From the NCBI GenBank assembly GCA_016937035.1, contig JAFGWS010000138.1, forward strand, positions 36,047 through 100,046: a stretch of 64,000 nt of DNA, in the 5' to 3' direction. Below the pieces are notes generated by a model. It was not told the DNA's origin. It saw nothing but the letters and a program-made list of their open reading frames with translations, and ran no database searches. A program made the position numbers and the translations under genes. The first letter of the stretch is position 1, and the number at the start of each line of letters is the position of its first letter. Of this stretch, positions 60,900 through 64,000 are shown one piece after another. Source of the stretch: Pontiellaceae bacterium. GTDB taxonomy: Bacteria > Verrucomicrobiota > Kiritimatiellia > Kiritimatiellales > Pontiellaceae.

Positions 60900-63476
60900 A
60901 TGAAATTGTCGATTCATGCTGACCGTACGGAAAAGCTGGTGGGTATTCGGGCCGAGGATATCCACAAGTGGATTGACTGTTTTTTTGATGCGGAGGGTTT
61001 CCAATATTTTATCGGCTCCAACTCCGCTTTCGGCTTCAGCCCGTATGATCATCGCAAACATCGCCATTGCGCAGAGGCACTTGAAGATGCCTATCGGGAG
61101 TTCGAAGGCAAATACACCAAGGAACAGATTCGTGCAGTTTTTGAATGTCATCTTCGCGACGACTACGATGGGTTTATTCCGCTCCTTGAGGATTTTGAGA
61201 GCGGCATGTTTGCGGAGAAATATCATGAAAATGACGGCGCGGATGCACAGGAAAAAATCCTGAGCGAACAGGAGCTTTCAGAATATTTTAAGGGCAAGGT
61301 ATACGCACTGCGCGATAAGGATACGCGCAAACTCTCTGCCGCGTTTTATTGGCGGATTGTCTGGCCGGTTATTATCGCTGCCGTATTGTTTGCCGCTTCC
61401 GCTTTTACGATCATTGTGCCGGTGTTTCGCAACAGCATGATGAAGCAGAAACGCGAAATGATTCGGGAGCTGACTTCAACGGCGGCAAGTGCCATCGAGT
61501 TTTATATCCGGCAGGAACAGTCCGGAGAGCTGTCGCTGGAGGAGGCACAGAGGTTGGCGGCGGATGAGGTGGCGGAGCTGCGCTATGGGGTGGATGGAAA
61601 GGACTATTTCTGGATCACCGACATGCATCCGCGCATGGTGATGCATCCGTACCGCCCGGAGCTGATCGGGCAGGATTTAACAAACTATACCGACCGCGAA
61701 GATCGCAGCGGGATAAAGCTCTTTGCGGAGTCGGTGGATATGGTGAAGTCGGAGGGCAAGGGCTATCTGGAGTATCGTTGGCAATGGATGGACGATCCTT
61801 CGCGATCGGAACCTAAACTCTCGTTTGTGCGCGGCATTCCCGAGTGGAACTGGGTGATCGGAACGGGGATTTATATTCATGATGTAGAGCAGGAGATTGA
61901 TCGACTCTCGCATAACCTGCTCTTGGCGGATGGGATCATTGCTGTCGTCCTCCTGGCGCTTCTGATTAACGTGGTTTATCAAAGCCGCCGAATCGAACTG
62001 GAACGCAAGCGCGCCGAGGACGGATTGCTGGAGGCGAAGGATCGTTACCGTGCCTTGGTGGAGGGGGCCAACGAAGGCTATGTATTGGAAGTGGGGGGAG
62101 AAACGATTTATGCCAACCGCGCGATGTGCCGCATGAGCGGGTATAGCGAAGCGGAACTGGCTAGGCTGAAAGCGTGGGACTTGCTCGATCTGGAGGCTGA
62201 GGAAAATCAGGCGGTTGAGGCGCATCTCAAAGATATTTATGATCATAAGGCCTCGTCGGGAGAATTTGAGGCTCGTCTGCTTACAAAATCCGGGAAACGA
62301 TTGGATGTACAGGTTTCCACCTCGCGGATTTTCTTCTCAGAGAAAAACGGGCACGTCATTTCGTTTGTTGAAATCAGTCGAGATCGGCAGCAGATTCTGA
62401 GTGCGTTTTATCGCTCCGAGGCATCGCCCGATTTTTCTGCGCCCGCTATTGATCAAAAGATTGAAGCGAGTACGACGAAAGGGCAGGTCATTCAGACGCT
62501 GAAGGAACTTCCTGCATGGGTGCGTGCGCTGTCGGATCAGGGGGTCCATCCGGGGATTCTTCGGGAAACCATCGGTTCGGCATACGACGCCACCATCCAT
62601 CGCTTCATTCAACTGACGCTGGAAGAAAAGGGGGCCCCCGCGGTTCCATTTGCATTTGTTTCGCTAGGCAGTAATGCCCGGCATGAAATGACGATGTTTT
62701 CTGATCAGGATAATGCGCTCATTTTTGCCGATGTTCCCGATGAGGATCTGGTGATGGTTCGACACCAGTTTCTTGCCTTGGCTGATGAGGTCTGCACCAC
62801 ACTGAAGAAAGCGGGCTACCCTCGCTGCTCCGGTGGTCTCATGGCGGCAAATCCCAAGTGGTGCCTTTCGCTGTCGGAGTGGAAGAAGCACCTGCGGAAA
62901 TGGATTCTTAAATCCACGCCGGAAAACATTCTGGAGGTAAACATGTTTTTTGACCTTCGGTGCGCATTCGGGGCCGAGGCGCTCGTCGGTGAGCTGAGGA
63001 ACTATATTCAACAGCTGGTGGGTAAAACCCCGGAGTTTTTCATGCATTACGCAAAAAACTGTTTGGCCTACAAAGCACCCGTCGGTTTGCGAGGGCGAAT
63101 GCGGACCGAACGGCACGGCGAACAACGAACCATTAATCTGAAGGAATGCCTGACGCCGATCGAAACCTTTGCGCGGCTCTATGCGTTGCGTCACGACATT
63201 TCTGCGCCTGGTACCTTGGAGCGGCTGCATCAGTTGTTTGAAAAAGAGGTGCTGAAGGAGGAGAGCTATCGCGAGCTCGTTTTTGTTTTCGACTATCTGT
63301 GGAAGCTGCGCTTCTTCAACCAGATTGAGGCCAATACCGCGTTGAGCACCAATAGCGACGATCTGGATGTGGCCGCGCTCACCGAGATAGAGCGCGAAAA
63401 CCTTCAATCGATTCTCGCTCGTATTCCCATTTTTCAGACTAAACTCAGCTACGATTTTCTGGGCACACAAGTATAG
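60900..63476 (+). CDS. membrane sensor: unknown domain, Cache, PAS and DUF294 nucleotidyltransferase-like domain
   Basis: 858 residues. Residues 1-140 form a cytoplasmic domain I do not recognise (EDIHKWIDCFFDAEGFQYF, YDHRKHRHCAEALEDAYREF). TM1 about 150-175. A periplasmic single-Cache domain about 185-330 (DGKDYFWITDMHPRMVMHP, WNWVIGTGIYIHDVE). TM2 about 339-361. A PAS domain about 380-498. Then the GlnD-like NTase core, SLGSNARHEMTMFSDQDNAL, with Asp602 and Asp604 as metal ligands, and the DUF294 C-terminal helical substrate-binding domain. It could sense a small carboxylate outside and change activity of a nucleotidyl-transfer output. It converges with an ActP-like acetate symporter gene. 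DUF294 proteins commonly accompany ActP and acetyl-CoA synthetase genes, which suggests an acetate link. Ribosome-binding site is poor; AGGAGG at 60846 serves no in-frame ATG. Confidence 0.82.
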   Translation: MKLSIHADRTEKLVGIRAEDIHKWIDCFFDAEGFQYFIGSNSAFGFSPYDHRKHRHCAEALEDAYREFEGKYTKEQIRAVFECHLRDDYDGFIPLLEDFESGMFAEKYHENDGADAQEKILSEQELSEYFKGKVYALRDKDTRKLSAAFYWRIVWPVIIAAVLFAASAFTIIVPVFRNSMMKQKREMIRELTSTAASAIEFYIRQEQSGELSLEEAQRLAADEVAELRYGVDGKDYFWITDMHPRMVMHPYRPELIGQDLTNYTDREDRSGIKLFAESVDMVKSEGKGYLEYRWQWMDDPSRSEPKLSFVRGIPEWNWVIGTGIYIHDVEQEIDRLSHNLLLADGIIAVVLLALLINVVYQSRRIELERKRAEDGLLEAKDRYRALVEGANEGYVLEVGGETIYANRAMCRMSGYSEAELARLKAWDLLDLEAEENQAVEAHLKDIYDHKASSGEFEARLLTKSGKRLDVQVSTSRIFFSEKNGHVISFVEISRDRQQILSAFYRSEASPDFSAPAIDQKIEASTTKGQVIQTLKELPAWVRALSDQGVHPGILRETIGSAYDATIHRFIQLTLEEKGAPAVPFAFVSLGSNARHEMTMFSDQDNALIFADVPDEDLVMVRHQFLALADEVCTTLKKAGYPRCSGGLMAANPKWCLSLSEWKKHLRKWILKSTPENILEVNMFFDLRCAFGAEALVGELRNYIQQLVGKTPEFFMHYAKNCLAYKAPVGLRGRMRTERHGEQRTINLKECLTPIETFARLYALRHDISAPGTLERLHQLFEKEVLKEESYRELVFVFDYLWKLRFFNQIEANTALSTNSDDLDVAALTEIERENLQSILARIPIFQTKLSYDFLGTQV

Positions 63477-63481
63477 TGTTC

Positions 63482-63512
63482 AAAAAAAGTCGATCCGGAT
63501 AGCTCCGGATCG
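63482..63512 (-). terminator. rho-independent terminator after the symporter gene
   Basis: CGATCCGGA (63491-63499) pairs with TCCGGATCG (63504-63512), loop TAGC. On the minus strand it is followed by CTTTTTTTG. It may also act weakly for the sensor gene in the other direction (ATTCTTTCC). Confidence 0.85.
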
Positions 63513-63534
63513 ATTCTTTCCTGTTCAGATGGAG

Positions 63535-64000
63535 TTATCTGATGTCTTCGAGCCCTTCGTTTTCTTTCTGAGTCATCAGCGACACCACGATCAGCGCGAT
63601 AAAGCTGAGCGGGATTGAAATGATGCCCGGGTTATCAAGTTTGTGCAGGGCCGTCGCCGGATCCAAACCATACTGACCATACATGCTCGGCGATGTAAGA
63701 ATGATAGCGAGCGCAGAAACCATGCCGACGCCAATCGACCAAGCGATGCCTTTGGCGGTGGTTTTCTTCCAGAAGAGCAACATAATGATCGACGGGAGGT
63801 TGGCGGACGCCGCGACCGCAAATGCCCAGCCCACGAGGAATGAAACGTTCATGCCTTGGAAGGCTATGCCGAGTAGAATGGCCACGATGCCTACCGCGAA
63901 GGCGGCAATTTTTCCGGCCTTAACCTTGCCTTCGTCGGTCATCTGAATATTGATGTAGTTATCCATCAGGTCATGCGCCACTGCGCCGGAAGCCGCCACA
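63535..64000 (-). CDS. sodium/acetate symporter (ActP-like, SSS family), C-terminal part
   Basis: 154 residues visible; the 5' part lies beyond the window. Membrane helices IAAFAVGIVAILLGIAF, FLVGWAFAVAASANLPSIIMLLFW, GIAWSIGVGMVSALAIIL and IPLSFIALIVVSLMT match the last helices of the solute:sodium symporter family. AVAASANLPSIIMLLFWK and AHDLMDNYI are close to cation acetate symporter ActP. It would import acetate or another short carboxylate. It is convergent with the Cache-PAS-DUF294 sensor gene and has its own terminator. Confidence 0.85.
   Translation of the reverse strand, partial: VAASGAVAHDLMDNYINIQMTDEGKVKAGKIAAFAVGIVAILLGIAFQGMNVSFLVGWAFAVAASANLPSIIMLLFWKKTTAKGIAWSIGVGMVSALAIILTSPSMYGQYGLDPATALHKLDNPGIISIPLSFIALIVVSLMTQKENEGLEDIR

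Overview
The window reads as chromosomal DNA of a free-living Gram-negative bacterium. Outer-membrane biology is plain: a porin, an RND pump joined to an outer-membrane factor, a TonB/ExbBD set, a Wza-type export protein and a sodium/acetate-type symporter. Gene content and protein style (RNase Y together with RNase R, RNase HIII, a long secreted multi-domain CE1 esterase, a Topo III beginning MKVIITEKPSVARDIA) fit a marine or anoxic member of the PVC group, perhaps Kiritimatiellota. That placement is inference from style, not a database match. No rRNA, tRNA, CRISPR array, integrase, transposase or prophage was recognised.

Layout. 1-3000: 5' part of topB, a secreted trypsin-like protease and a dolichyl-phosphate-mannose-synthase-like glycosyltransferase, all on the minus strand. 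3000-3690: gene-free and repeat-like. 3689-10111: a self-regulated efflux operon (TetR repressor, membrane fusion protein, and a 1500-residue protein in which the RND pump continues in frame into a lipoprotein outer-membrane factor). 10110-19505: a ten-gene minus-strand chemosensory operon (MCP, CheW, CheY, CheX, a CheC-like protein, CheA, CheR, CheD, CheB, HDOD protein) without flagellar genes. 19725-23865: a small unknown gene, a porin with a short PstS-like periplasmic protein, and a second MCP. Three well-matched sigma-54 (-24/-12) promoters precede the che operon, the porin pair and the second MCP, so these units look like one local RpoN regulon. 24010-26541: HrpB-type helicase. 26879-31030: secreted triple esterase with two nearly identical modules and low-complexity repeats.

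31093-42115 is mostly housekeeping: rnr, glgA, yraN-type gene, rny, 5-formyl-THF cyclo-ligase, rarA, a catalytically degenerate HAD-like protein, mazG, surE. 42217-46823 is a tightly coupled five-gene operon: a large periplasmic TPR protein, ExbB-like and ExbD-like channel subunits, a TonB-like protein and a tiny membrane zinc-ribbon protein. 46831-50953: nadB, prfA, rpmE, rnhC. 51063-56783: an exopolysaccharide export locus made of three unrecognised secreted proteins, a beta-barrel, a Wzc-type tyrosine kinase/co-polymerase and a Wza-like lipoprotein, with no glycosyltransferases in it. 56810-60819: nadD-rsfS-cysS-tmk-holB, tightly packed. 60900-64000: a membrane sensor (unknown N-terminal domain, Cache, PAS, GlnD-like DUF294 nucleotidyltransferase) convergent with the 3' part of an ActP-like acetate symporter.

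The most unusual items are the RND-OMF fusion, the sigma-54 cluster around the chemoreceptors and the orphan PstS-like protein, the triple esterase, the Cache-PAS-DUF294 sensor, the TPR-ExbBD-TonB operon and the degenerate HAD protein. Function calls rest on motifs read by eye; no database search was possible.
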